From NCBI RefSeq assembly GCF_022682495.2, contig NC_071392.1, positions 69,896,097 to 69,960,096 of the forward strand: 64,000 nucleotides of DNA. The letters are read 5' to 3'. This DNA is from Desmodus rotundus (Eukaryota > Chordata > Mammalia > Chiroptera > Phyllostomidae). Under the pieces are notes generated by a model. It worked only from the letters and a program-made list of their open reading frames with translations, did no database searches and was not told the DNA's origin. The position numbers were made by a program, and so were the translations under genes. Positions 33,651 to 44,990 of this stretch are shown one piece after another; position 1 is the stretch's first letter; each line of letters begins with the position of its first letter.

Positions 33651-34583
33651 ATGGGAAGACAAAGAAACAATTCCCAAATGAAAGGAAAGGAGGAAGTCTC
33701 AGAAAGAATACTAACCGAAAAAGAGGCAAGTCAACTATCAGATACTGAGTTCAAAGCAATGGTCATCAGGAAGCTCACTGAGCTCTCTGAGCTCAAAGAG
33801 AACTACCAGAAACTACAAGGAAACTACAATGAACTCACTGCAAACTATATCAACATGAAAAAGGAAATAGAAAATATCAACAAGAGCCAAGAGGAAATGA
33901 AGAATACAATTTCTGAATTGAAGAACACAGTAGAAGGAATTAAAAGCAGACTTGATGAAGCAGAGGATCGGATCAGCGAGCTGGAGGATAAAGTAGAAAA
34001 AAACACCCAGAAGGAGCAAGAAAAGGAAAAGAGGCTCAGAAAGAATGAAGAGGCAATAAGGGAAATGCAGGACAACATGAAACGTAACAATATCCGTATA
34101 ATAGGAATACCAGAAGGAGAAGAAGAAGAGCAAGGGATAGAAAACCTGTTTGAAAAAGTAATGATGGAAAATTTCCCTAATCTGAGGAGAGAAAAAGTCA
34201 CCCAAATCCAGGAATCACAGAGAGTTCCAAACAAGAGGAACCCAAAGAGACCCACTGCAAGACACATCATAATTAAAATGGCAAATTTCCAAGACAAAGA
34301 GAGGATCTTAAAGGCAGCAAGGGAGAAAAAGGAAGTAACATACAAGGGAGCCCCAATAAGGTTAGCAACTGACTTCTCAATGGAAACGCTCCAAGCCAGA
34401 AAAGAATGGCAAAAAATATTCCAAGTAATGAGAACCAGAGGCCTCCAACCAAGACTACTTTACCCAGCAAGGCTCTCAATCAAGATAGAAGACCAAATAA
34501 AGAGCTTCCCAGACAAAAGAAGTCTAAAAGAATACAGCTCCACCAAACCTGCTCTGCAAGAGATGCTAAAGGGACTGCTTTAA
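33651..34583 (+). CDS. L1 ORF1 protein (RNA-binding chaperone), intact
   Basis: 310 codons. ORF1p coats L1 RNA, trimerises and acts as a nucleic-acid chaperone in the cytoplasmic L1 ribonucleoprotein. A long heptad-rich coiled coil spans roughly residues 40-145 (ELKENYQKLQGNYNELTANY, SELEDKVEKNTQKEQEKEKR), the RRM begins at about 147 (NIRIIGIPEGEEEEQGIENL) and a C-terminal domain with RHIIIKMANFQDKERILKAA runs to about 300. The length and order fit mammalian ORF1p. The start ATG has no competing upstream Met in frame nearby. By eye it differs from the copy at 51226 at only two residues. It is open and could be translated. Confidence 0.95.
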   Translation: MGRQRNNSQMKGKEEVSERILTEKEASQLSDTEFKAMVIRKLTELSELKENYQKLQGNYNELTANYINMKKEIENINKSQEEMKNTISELKNTVEGIKSRLDEAEDRISELEDKVEKNTQKEQEKEKRLRKNEEAIREMQDNMKRNNIRIIGIPEGEEEEQGIENLFEKVMMENFPNLRREKVTQIQESQRVPNKRNPKRPTARHIIIKMANFQDKERILKAAREKKEVTYKGAPIRLATDFSMETLQARKEWQKIFQVMRTRGLQPRLLYPARLSIKIEDQIKSFPDKRSLKEYSSTKPALQEMLKGLL

Positions 34584-34629
34584 GGAAAGGAAGGAAAAGA
34601 GAAAGACAGAGGAACACAGGTAGGAAATA

Positions 34630-37600
34630 ATGGCAATGAATAACTACCTATCGATAATAACCTTAAATGTAAATGGATTAAATGCTCCAATCAAAAGACA
34701 TAGAACAGCTGAATGGATAAGAAAACATGACCCACACATATGCTGCCTACAAGAAACCCATCTCAGGACAAAAGACTTACACAGACTGAAAGTGAAGGGC
34801 TGGAAACAAATTTTCCAAGCAAACGGACAGGAAAAAAAAGCAGGGGTAGCAATACTCATATCAGACAAAATAGACTTCCAAAGAAGGGCCATAAAGAGAG
34901 ACCCAGAAGGTCACTTCATAATACTCAAAGGAAGAATCCACCAAGAAGACATAAACATTATAAATATATATGCACCCAACATAGGAGCACCCAAATACAT
35001 AAAGAAAATCTTGGAGGATTTCAAGAAAGATATTGACAGCAACACAATTATAGTAGGGGATTTTAACACCCCACTATCAAAAATGGACAGGTCTTCCAAA
35101 CAAAAGATTAACAAAGATATTGTGTCACTTAACAATACCCTAGAGGAAATGGACTTAACTGATATATACAGAGCTTTTCATCCCAAAGAAGCAAAATACA
35201 CATTCTTTTCAAGTGTCCATGGAACTTTTTCAAAGATAGACCACATGATAGGACACAAAGCAACCCTCAACAAATTCAAGAAAATTGAAATCATATCAAG
35301 CATCTTCTCTGACCACAAGGGTCTGAAACTAGAAACCAACCCCAAGGGTAAAAACCCAAAACACTCAAAATCATGGAGACTGAATAGCATGCTATTAAAC
35401 AATGAATGGGTCAAGAACGAGATTAGGGAAGAAATCAAAAACTTCCTGGAAACAAATGAAAACGAACTCACAACAACCCAAAACCTATGGGACACAGCAA
35501 AGGCAGTCCTGAGAGGGAAGTTCATAGCAATACAGGCCTACCTTAAGAAGTTAGAAACAGTTCACACAAACAACCTAACCCTACGCCTACAAGAACTGGA
35601 GGAACAACAACAAAGACAGCCCAGAGCAAGCAGAAGGAAGGAAATAACCAAGATCAGAGCAGAACTAAATGACATAGAGACTAAAAGCACAATTGTAAGG
35701 ATCAATGAATCCAGAAGCTGGTTCTTTGAAAAGATAAACAAAATCGACAAGCCTTTAAGTAGGCTTATCAAGAAGAAAAGAGAGAGGATCCAAATAAACA
35801 GAATTAGAAATGAAAGTGGAGAGATTACAACTGATACCACAGAAATACAAAGGATCGTAAGAAATTACTATGAAGACCTATATGCTAAGAAATTTGAAAA
35901 CCTAGATGAAATGGACACATTTCTAGAAAAATATAATCTTCCAAAACTGACTGAAGAAGAAGCAGAAAACCTGAAGAGACCAATATCAGCAAAGGAAATT
36001 GAAGCAGTCATCAAGAAACTCCCATCACACAAAAGCCCTGGACCAGATGGTTTCACAGGAGATTTCTACAAAGCATTTAAGGAAGAACTAACCCCTATCC
36101 TTCACAGACTATTCGAAAAAATCCAAACTGATGGAAGACTCCCAAACTCTTTTTATGAAGCCAACATCATCCTAATCCCAAAACCAGATAAAGACACAAC
36201 GAAGAAAGAAAACTTCAGGCCAATATCGCTGATGAACATAGACGCTAAAATTCTCAACAAAATATTAGCAAACCGCATCCAGCAATATATTAAAAAGATC
36301 ATCCACCATGACCAAGTGGGATTCATCCCAGGGATGCAAGGATGGTACAATATTCGCAAATCAATAAACATAATACATCACATCAACAACAGCAAAGACA
36401 AAAATCACATGATCATATCAATAGATGCGGAAAAAGCATTCGATAAGATACAGCACCCATTTCTGATAAAAACACTCAGCCAAGTGGGAATAAAGGGAGC
36501 AGTCCTCAACATAATTAAGGCCATATATGAGAGACCTACAGCCAGCATCACATTCAATGGACAAAAACTTAGAGCTTTCCCACTAAGATCAGGAACAAGA
36601 CAAGGATGCCCTCTCTCACCACTCCTATTCAACATAGTATTGGAAGTCCTAGCCACAGCAATCAGACAAGAAAAAGCAATAAAAGGCATCCAAATTGGAA
36701 AGGAGGAAATGAAACTGTCACTGTTTGCAGACGACATGATAGTGTACATGGAAAACCCTATAGACTCCACTCAAAAACTACTCGACCTAATAAATGAATT
36801 TGGCAAAATAGCTGGATACAGAGTCAATACCCAGAAATCAAAGGCATTCCTGTACACCAACAACGAAACTGCAGAAACACAAATCAGGAAAAAAATCCCA
36901 TTCGATATAGCCACAAGAAAAATAAAGCACCTAGGAATAAACCTAACCAAGGAGGTAAAAGACCTGTACTCAGAAAACTACACAACACTGAAGAAAGAAA
37001 TTAAGGAAGACACAAACAAATGGAAGCATGTACCATGCTCATGGATTGGAAGAATTAACATCATCAAAATGGCCATACTACCCAAAGCAATTTATAGATT
37101 CAATGCAATCCCTATTAGAGTACCCATGACATATTTCACAGATATAGAACAAACATTGCAGAAATTCATATGGAACCATAAACGACCTCGAATAGCAGCA
37201 GCAATTTTGAGAAAGAAGGACAAAGCAGGAGGTATCACAATACCTGATATCAAACTGTATTACAAGGCCACGGTAATCAAAACAGCCTGGTACTGGCATA
37301 AAAACAGGCCTATAGACCAATGGAACAGAATAGAGAGCCCAGAAATAAACTCAAATCTATACGATCAATTAATATTTGACAAAGGAGGCAGGAGCATAAA
37401 ATGGAGCAAAAACAGTCTCTTCAACAGATGGTGTTGGGAGATCTGGACAGCTACGTGCAAAAAAATGAAACTCGATCACCAACTTACGCCATACACGAAA
37501 ATAAACTCAAGATGGATAAAAGACTTAAATATAAGCCGTAACACCATAAAAGTCCTTGAGGAAAACATTGGCAGGAAAATCTCAGACATTCCACGCAGCA

Positions 37601-38451
37601 ACATCCTCACAGACACATCCCCTAAAGCAAGGGACATAAAGGAAAGAATAAACAAATGGGACCTCATAAAAATAAAAAGCTTCTGCATGGCTAAAGAAAA
37701 CAGCACCAAATTACAAAGAGAACCAACAATATGGGAAAGCATATTTGCCAATGATACCTCAGACAAGGGCCTGATCTCCAAAATATATAAAGAACTCACA
37801 TGACTCCACTCCAGGAAGACAAACAACCCAATTAAAAAATGGGCAAAGGACTTGAACAGACACTTCTCCAAGGAAGACATACAGAAGGCCCAGAGACATA
37901 TGAAAAGATGCTCAGCATCACTAGCCATCAGAGAGATGCAAATTAAAACCACAATGAGGTATCATCTCACACCAGTCAGAATGGCCAACATAAACAAATC
38001 CACAAACAAATGTTGGAGAGGATGTGGAGAAAAGGGAACCCTCGTGCACTGTTGGTGGGAATGCAGACTGGTGAGGCCACTGTGGAAAACAATATGGAAT
38101 TTCCTCAGAAAACTAAAAATGGAACTGCCCTTTGACCCAGTAATTCCGCTGCTGGGATTATACCCTAAGAACACTGAAACACCAATCCAAAAGAATCTGT
38201 GCACCCCAATGTTCATAGCAGCACAATTTACAATAGCCAAGTACTGGAAGCAACCGAAGTGCCCATCAGCAAACGAGTGGATCCAAAAACTATGGTATAT
38301 TTACACAATGGAATTCTACGCAGCAGAGAGAAAGAAGGAGCTTATACCCTTTGCAACAGCATGGATGAAACTGGAGAGCATTATGCTAAGTGAAATAAGC
38401 CAGGAAGTGAGGGACAAATACCATATGATCTCACCTTTAACTGGAACATAA
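34630..38451 (+). pseudogene. L1 ORF2 with a single premature stop (codon 1058)
   Basis: L1 ORF2p is the endonuclease and reverse transcriptase for target-primed reverse transcription. The frame is open for 1057 codons to a TGA at 37801-37803, then continues in the same frame to a stop at 38449-38451, the same end as the intact copy. Visible catalytic residues: endonuclease N13, E42 (LQETH), D144/N146 (GDFN), D204, D228-H229 (SDH); RT D599 (IDAEKAFD) and FADD at 699-702. The stop removes the last 215 residues, including the Cys-rich C-terminal motif (C1128, C1132, H1140, C1145). The equivalent codon in two other copies is CGA, so the stop fits a CpG C-to-T change. Confidence 0.95.
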
Positions 38452-38743
38452 GCAATAGAAGGAAAAAGCAAACAAAATATAACCAGAGACATTGAAGTTA
38501 AGAACAATGTAACAATAGCAAGGGCGGGGGTGGGGGGTGGGGGCGGGGACAGTGGGTAGAGGGGATTACAGGAACTACTATAAAGGACACATGAACAAAT
38601 CCAAGGGGGAGGGTGGAGAGGGGGGAGGGAAGTGGGTTCACCTGGGGTGGGGTAAAGGGATGGGGGAAAAGGCATACAACTGTAATTAAATAACAATAAA
38701 TAAATTAAAAAAAAAAAAAAAGACTATTTCCAAAAAAAAAAAA
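38452..38743 (+). other. L1 3' UTR, G-rich tract and interrupted poly(A) (first copy)
   Basis: After ORF2 comes a purine-rich 3' UTR with a strong G-run cluster at 38522-38549 (ggcgggggtggggggtgggg), a candidate G-quadruplex typical of mammalian L1 3' UTRs, then 'aacaataaataaatt' and poly(A). The A tail is in two parts (38706-38721 and 38732-38746) separated by gactatttcc. Confidence 0.85.
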
Positions 38744-38758
38744 AAAGAAAAGAGAACA

Positions 38759-39060
38759 ATTTTCAACTATTGACGGAGATGTAAATTAGTGTAGCTATTA
38801 TGGAAAACATACAAATGTTCCTCAAAAAAATAAAAATTGAACTACCATATGATTCATCAATCCAATTCTGGGACATGCCCAAAGGTAATAAAATCACTAT
38901 CTGGAACAGTATCTGCACTCCTGTGTTCACTGCAGTACTCTTCACAGTAGCCAAGATACGGAAACAACCTAAGTGTTCATCAACAGGTAAATGGCTAAAA
39001 AATGGGGTGTGGTGAATATAATAAAATACTATGCAGCCTTAAAAACGGAGGAAGTCTACA
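38759..39060 (+). mobile_element. Older L1, right part of the split element
   Basis: Continues the element broken at 31929: 'gatgtaaattagtgtagcta' 'ttatggaaaacatacaaatg', 'atccaattctgggacatgcc', 'aaaaacggaggaagtctaca'. It ends near a short CA run at 39057-39068. Confidence 0.8.
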
Positions 39061-39069
39061 CACACACAC

Positions 39070-39705
39070 GGGTTTATTTCTAGGCTTTCAATTCTTTTCC
39101 ATTGGTCTGTGTACCTGCTTTACTGCCAACACGCTGCTGTTTGGATAATTGTTGCTTCACAGTATAATTTGAAGTCAGGGAGTGTGATACTTCCAGCTTT
39201 GTTCTTTTTTCTCAGGATTGCTTTGGCTGTTCAGGGTCTTTTGTGGTTCCATACAAATCTAGTGATTTTGGTTCTATTACTTTAAAAAATGCCATTGGAA
39301 TTTTAATGGGACTGCATTAACTCTGTATATTCCTTTGGGTAATATGGCCATTTTAGCTATGTTGCTCCTTCAAATCCATGAACACAAAATACCTTTCCAT
39401 TTCTTCCTGTCTTCTTTCATTTCTTTTAATAAATGTCTTGTAGTTTTCAGTGTATAGCTCATTCACATCCTTTGTTAAGTTTATCCCTAGGTATTTTATT
39501 CTTTTTTTGCAATTGCAAAAACAATTGGTTTCTTTCCATTTATTTTTCTGAATTTCATGAAATTTCTGAAGTATTAAGGAATGCAATAGATTTTTGTATA
39601 TTAATTTTGTATCCTGCAATTTTACTGTATTTGTTTATTATTTTAATAGTTTTTTTGTGAAGTCTTTAGGATTGTATATATAAAGAATCATGTTGGTTGC
39701 ATTAA
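39070..39705 (-). mobile_element. L1 ORF2 fragment, inverted 5' segment
   Basis: On the minus strand this is L1 ORF2 (an 88-codon frame at 39353-39619 reads [24 protein letters not shown], the RT thumb region). It is directly followed by the plus-strand L1 3' end from about 39715. Inverted 5' part plus direct 3' part is the classic twin-priming product; two separate insertions are the alternative. Confidence 0.75.
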
Positions 39706-39714
39706 GAAAATAGT

Positions 39715-40241
39715 TATTATATGAAATAGAAATTCTTCTTCTGGGGATCTACCCACAAAATTTGAAAACATTTATTCATAAAGATATATATATCCTTATG
39801 TTCACTGCAGCATTATTCACAGTGGCCAAGGCATGGAAACAACTGAAGTGCCCTTTGATAGATGATTGGATAAAGAAGATGTAATACATATACACCACGG
39901 AATACTACTCAGCCATAACATGAAATACTGCCCTTTGCAACAGCATGGATACCTCCTGAGATTTGCTAAGTGAAGTAAGTCGGATGGAAAAAGTCAAGAA
40001 CTACATGGTATCACTCATATGTGGGATATAAAACTGAAAGCAACAAAAGAACAAATAAGACAAACAAAAACTCATAGATACAGACAACAGTGGTTACCAG
40101 AGGGAAAGTTACCAGAGGGAGTTAATAAAGATTAAAGGGGATCAAATATATGGTGACGGAAGCTCTGACTTTGGGTGCTGAACACATAATAAATATACAG
40201 ATGATGCATTACAGAACTGTACACTTGAAACCTATATTTTA
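39715..40241 (+). mobile_element. Older L1 3' end, left part, split by a younger L1
   Basis: ORF2 C-terminus and 3' UTR DNA ('ggggatctacccacaaaatt', 'cagcattattcacagtggcc', 'ctcatagatacagacaacag', 'gaactgtacacttgaaacct'). It is broken at 40241 and resumes at 41965 with 'ttaaccaatgtcacccaaat'. It forms the 3' portion of the twin-primed L1 whose 5' part is inverted at 39070-39705. Confidence 0.8.
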
Positions 40242-41690
40242 CAACACTGAAGAAAGAAATTAAGGAAGACACAGACAAATGGAAGCATGTACCATGCTCA
40301 TGGGTTGGAAGAATTAACATCATCAAAATGGCCATACTACCCAAAGCGATTTATAGATTCAATGCAATCCCTATTAAAGTACCCATGACATATTTCACAG
40401 ATATAGAACAAACAGTTCAGAAATTTATATGGAACCATAAACGACCCCGAATAGCTGCAGCAATTTTGAGAAACAAGAACAAAGCAGGAGGGATCACAAT
40501 ACCTGGTATTAAACCGTATTACATGGCCACTGTCATCAAAACAGCCTGGTACTGGCATAAAAACAGGCACATAGACCAATGGAACAGAACAGAGACCCCA
40601 GAAATAAACCCAAGTCTTTAGGGTCAATTAATATTTGACAAAAGGGGCAGCAGCATAAAGTGAAGCAAAAATAGCCTCTTCAACAAATGGTGTTGGGAGA
40701 TCTGGACAGTTAGGTGCAAAAAAATGAAACTCGATCACCAACTTCCACCACACACAAAAATAAATTCAAGGTGGATAAAAGACTTAAATATAAGTCATAA
40801 TGCCATAAAAGTCCTAGAGGAAAACATTGGCAAGAAAGTCTCAGACATTCCATGCAGCAACATCCTCACAGACACATCCCCTAAAGCAAGGGACATAAAG
40901 GAAAGAATAAACAAATGGGACCTCATCAAAATAAAAAGCTTCTGCATGGCTAAAGAAAACAGCATTAAAATGAAAAGAGAACCAACAGTATGGGAAAATA
41001 TATTTGCAAATGATACCTCACACAGGGGTTTGAGCTCCAAAATATATAAAGAACTCACACGACTCCACTCCAGGAAGATAAAAAACCCAATTAAAAAATG
41101 GACAAAGGACCTGAACAGACACTTCTCCAAGGAGGACACACAGAGGGCCCAGAGACATATGAAAGGATGCTCAGCATCACTAGCCATTACAGAGATCCAA
41201 ATTAAAACAACAATGAGATACCACTTCACACAGGTTAGAATGGCCACCATAACCAAATCAACAAACAAGTGCTGGTGAGGTTGTGAAGAAAAGGGAACCC
41301 TAGTGTACTGTTGGTGGGAATGCAGACTGGTGCAGCCACTGTGGAAAACAGTGTGGAACTTCCTCACAAAACTAAAAATGGAACTGCCCTTTGACCCAGC
41401 AATTCCGCTGCTGGGATTATACCCTAAGAGCCCTGAATCAGCAATCCAAAAGAACCTATGCACCCCAATGTTCATAGCAGCACAATTTACAATAGCCAAG
41501 TACTGGAAGCAACCTTCGGAAGTGCCCATCGATCCAAAAACTATGGTACATTTACACAATGCAATTCTATGCAGCAGAGAGAAAGAAGGAGCTTATACCC
41601 TTTGCAACAGCATGGATGGAACTGGAGAGCATTATGTTAAGTGAAGTAAGCCAGGTGTTGAGGGACAAATACCATATGATCTCACCTTTA
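40242..41690 (+). pseudogene. L1 ORF2 C-terminal remnant
   Basis: Contains the thumb and C-terminal region of ORF2p, from text matching [20 protein letters not shown] at 40349 through [18 protein letters not shown] near 41180. A stop at 41276-41278 (tga) falls where the intact copy reads CWRGC, and further stops follow. At the position of the first copy's nonsense codon this copy has CGA, supporting CGA as ancestral. Confidence 0.85.
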
Positions 41691-41949
41691 ACTGGAACAT
41701 AATCAACAAAAGAAAAAAGCAAACAAAATACAACCAGAGACATTGAAGTTAAGAACAATCTAACAATAGCCAGAGGGGAGTGGGGAGGGGACAGTGGGGA
41801 GAGGGGTTTTCAGGAACTACTATAAAGGACACATGGACAAAATGAAGGGGGAGGAGGGAGGTGGGTTTGGCTGGAGTGGGGTAGAGGGGTGGGGAGAAAA
41901 TGCAGACAACTGTAACTGAACAACAATAAAAATTAAAAAATTAAAAAAA
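40242..41949 (+). mobile_element. 5'-truncated L1 of the bat L1 family, TSD 15 bp
   Basis: It begins inside ORF2 (caacactgaagaaagaaatt) and runs through the ORF2 C-terminus and 3' UTR to poly(A). The 15-mer gaaacctatatttta flanks it at 40227-40241 and 41950-41964. Its ORF2 part is broken into pieces at 40328-40621, 40724-41278 and 41303-41644 by stops and small indels, including a deletion near 41515 relative to the young copies. It belongs to the same L1 lineage but is clearly older than the two long copies. Confidence 0.95.
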
Positions 41950-41964
41950 GAAACCTATATTTTA

Positions 41965-42030
41965 TTAACCAATGTCACCCAAATAAATTTATAAATAAAT
42001 AAGTCAATATATAAATAAAATCACCAAAAA
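41965..42030 (+). mobile_element. Older L1 3' end, right part
   Basis: 'ttaaccaatgtcacccaaat' followed by (AAAT)n completes the L1 3' end interrupted at 40241. Confidence 0.7.
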
Positions 42031-42034
42031 AAAG

Positions 42035-42610
42035 TTGGTCCTGTCATTTCCCACAATATGGATAGACCTAAAGGCATTATGCTAAGTGAAATAAAGCAAC
42101 AAACAAACAAACAAAAAACTAATAGTGCATGATCTCACTTATATAAGGAACCTAAAAACAAATAAACAAATGAAGTCAAACTCAATAGTAAAAGAATGTT
42201 GGTTACCAAAGTTGAGGGTGGCGGGGGGACAGAGAGGAGAGAGTTATCAAAGGGTGCAAACTTTGAGTTACAAGTCTTGAAGATGTAATGGTCAGTATGG
42301 TGACTATAGTTTATGATAATGTACTGCATACTTGAACTCTGCTAAGAGGGTAACTAGATCTCACATGTTTTCACTACCCACACATGACAAAGATAACTGT
42401 GGTATATGATAGATATGACAGTTTTTTAAAATCTGAGTATGTTTTATTTAACCCAATATCCAAAACATTATCATTTCAATTATGTAATTGATTTTTAAAA
42501 TAGATATGAGTTTGAGTGTGATAATCACATCAGAACATATAGCAAAACATCATATTGTACATTTAAACATATACAATTTTTACTTGTCAAAAAATAAATG
42601 AAAACCAAAA
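42035..42610 (+). repeat. Old L1 3' end (L1MA/MB-type), sense
   Basis: 'aaaggcattatgctaagtga', 'ttggttaccaaagttgaggg', 'gatgtaatggtcagtatggt' and 'ctaactagatctcacatg'-like text are a typical old L1 3' UTR in sense orientation. Confidence 0.75.
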
Positions 42611-43450
42611 AATAAAATATAATAAAATTCCTTCTGAATTTAGTTTTTATTATAATACTAGTATTCAACTAATCCCAAATAAATGAAAAATTATTATTAA
42701 TAGTAAATATGGAAAATAAAACAGTTGATTAGATATATATCTCTTAATGAAACAGATAATGCTATTTTTTCCAATCAGTTTACAAAGCCACTATTGAATA
42801 CTACTTAATTCTAGATTGAGACAGAGCTCAGCACCAATTTCTTTTTTCTTTTTTAATTTCTCTCTTTTCTTTTTGTTTATTTTTCAATTTTAATCCAGGT
42901 TTTTGTTTTTCTATTTTAAGCTAGAAAAATAAGTAGATGGGACATTATTATAGCAATATCCTTCAATTTGCTTAATATGTTCTTATTTAAATGTCCCAGA
43001 CAATACAGTGATTGATAAGCAATAGTATTTTTCAATCATTTAGCAGTTGAAATTTTAAATCCTTCATCATTTGTTGAAAACAAAGAAGTAGAAACCATCT
43101 AATTTACAGAAGAATTTATTACATCATTGGTAATCATTTTCTTAAAACTAACACAAGCATTAGAAATTTTTCTTTTGAACTGTAGCCTGGAGGTTTTTCC
43201 ACTGAGACAAGAACCACTGTAAGACTCAAGTTGGGTGAGAGTGCGCCCTTTTTTCTATTTTTTTGTAAAGGTAAAGAAGCAATACTGTGAAAAGAGGGTT
43301 GAGAAAATGAACTTGCATATAGCAGGCATTTATATAGATTATAAGGAAGTTATTTACAAGCTCAAATCTATCAGAGATTTTGATAACTATAATTATACAA
43401 ATTTTCTCCCAACTCTCTCAACCCTGTTTTTCACTAGAGATCTTCAACCA
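42611..43450. other. Unannotated AT-rich intron
   Basis: About 840 bases without a recognised exon or repeat. The open frame at 43235-43600 runs into the antisense L1 3' UTR and is not a gene. Confidence 0.5.
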
Positions 43451-43464
43451 GCATCTGGGATTTT

Positions 43465-43809
43465 AAAAAAAAATTTTTTTTATTGTTATTCAATGACAGT
43501 TGTGTGCCTTTTCTCCCCATCCCTCCACCCCACCCCAGCTGAACCCCCCTCCCTCTCCCATCCCCCCTCCCCCTTGATTTGGTCCATGTGTCCTTTATAG
43601 TAGTTCCTGTAATCCCCTCTCCTCACTGTCCCCTCCCCACTCTCCCCTGCCCATTGTTAGATTGTTCTTAACCTCAATGTCTCTGGTTATATTTTGTTTC
43701 CTTTTTTCTTCTATTTATTATGTTCCAGTTAAAGGTGAGATCATATGGTATTTGTCCCTCTCCGGCTGGCTTATTTCACTTAACATAATGCTCTCCAGTT
43801 CCATCCACA
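43465..43809 (-). mobile_element. L1 3' end, antisense, young family, with TSD
   Basis: The reverse of the bat L1 3' UTR and last ORF2 codons (tttatagtagttcctgtaat, ccagttaaaggtgagatcat, aacataatgctctccagttc). The flanks gcatctgggatttt (43451-43464) and gcatcagggatctt (43810-43823) are an imperfect target-site duplication. Severely 5' truncated. Confidence 0.9.
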
Positions 43810-43823
43810 GCATCAGGGATCTT

Positions 43824-44774
43824 AATCCATTACATTTTCCCTTTAATTCAGATGCCCTACTTATGAGGATCCCCAGATTACCTTCCCTTCAATTGCAAAA
43901 AATTCTCAATGAATACTATTTCTGCATTGTGCTAATGTTTGGCTCCTTAGGTTTTACTTTGTTCCGCACCGGTAGTATCTTCTGGTGAATTTATTTATCA
44001 AAGAGGAAGAAATCTCATGTTTTTAAAGATAAAAATGAGAAAAGACAATGTTTTTGTAGGTTGGGAGTTTTCCCTTTGGTTTATTAAAAACAGGCAGACT
44101 TTTTGACACATCATTCAAAAATGTAGTATATTTTTTTCTCTAGTCTGCAAGAGTAGCTGGCCAATGAATTATACTTCAAAATTAATTCTGACATTACTAT
44201 ATTAAAATAAAAACTAATATGCTTTTACAAAGCATAGTTAGCTTCTCTAAGTTTATATGCAGTCTGTATTTAATCTCTCTCAAACACTGTTCCAGTAGCT
44301 TTTCATTCTCTTAAGCTTTCTATTTGTAGCTGCAATATTCTTTTAATAGTTCGACAGATTATTACAATTCTGGTTCAGAATTCAAAGTTTCTGGAAACGG
44401 GTACTGATGACGGTATTTCCCATCATTTTCATGAGGTAGAAGAATGTTCTGTCCTAATATCTATAAATATATTTCTGTATTGATGCAACTCATCAGTTTT
44501 TCTTATGGCTTCTTGCCTTTCTGTTTTATTACTTTGAAGGGTGTGGGGACCAAAGACCAATTAACCTTCAAATGTCTTTAATAAAATAGCACTATGGGAC
44601 AAAAGAGATACAGATGATGTGGCAAAAAACAGCAATGCCTCTTGTAATTTTGTTTGTTGTTGCAGTAAGAATATTTAACATGAGATCTCTCGTCTTAATA
44701 AACTTTTTAAAAGAGTTATGAGTACTTGGGTCTTTTATTATTTACTTTTATTGTTTTTTTTTCTAAACTTACTT
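43824..44774. other. Unannotated intron
   Basis: About 950 bases, AT-rich, nothing recognised. Confidence 0.5.
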
Positions 44775-44990
44775 TTATTTTTTTATATTTTTATTGTTGT
44801 TCAAGTACAGTTGTCTCCAAAACTTTCAGGTATACAATAGAGATTATAAACTACAGGCACAGTGTTGTATGGATCTCTAGAATTTATTCATCTTGCATAA
44901 TTGAAATTTTATACCCTTGAAGATAACTCCCCATTTCCCCCTCCCCCTAGTCCCTGGTTTGTTTCTAACAACTAATTTCCTTGCTTTTAT
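44775..44990 (-). repeat. Old L1 3' UTR, antisense
   Basis: 'ttattgttgttcaagtacag', 'aactttcaggtatacaatag' and 'ccccctccccctagtccctg' are the reverse of an old L1 3' UTR. Confidence 0.65.

Larger units (their letters stand above)
31930..38743 (+). mobile_element. Young L1, almost full length, ORF2 with one nonsense codon
   Basis: About 6.8 kb: a long GC-rich 5' UTR, ORF1 (33651-34583, open), a 46-base inter-ORF gap, ORF2 (34630-38451 with a TGA at 37801), a G-rich 3' UTR and poly(A). The 15-mer aaagaaaagagaaca flanks it at 31915-31929 and 38744-38758, so this is one target-primed insertion into an older L1. Compared with the copy at 49488 it lacks about 35 bases at the 5' end. The two copies differ only sparsely, so both are young in evolutionary terms. 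Confidence 0.97.

Noticed and set aside
33813..34345. Minus-strand frames of 130 and 166 codons
   Set aside because: They are antisense shadows of the intact L1 ORF1 and appear identically opposite the second copy (51388-51920).
40795..41559. Minus-strand frame of 254 codons
   Set aside because: It is the antisense of a decayed L1 ORF2; hydrophobic runs come from reading A-rich L1 DNA backwards.
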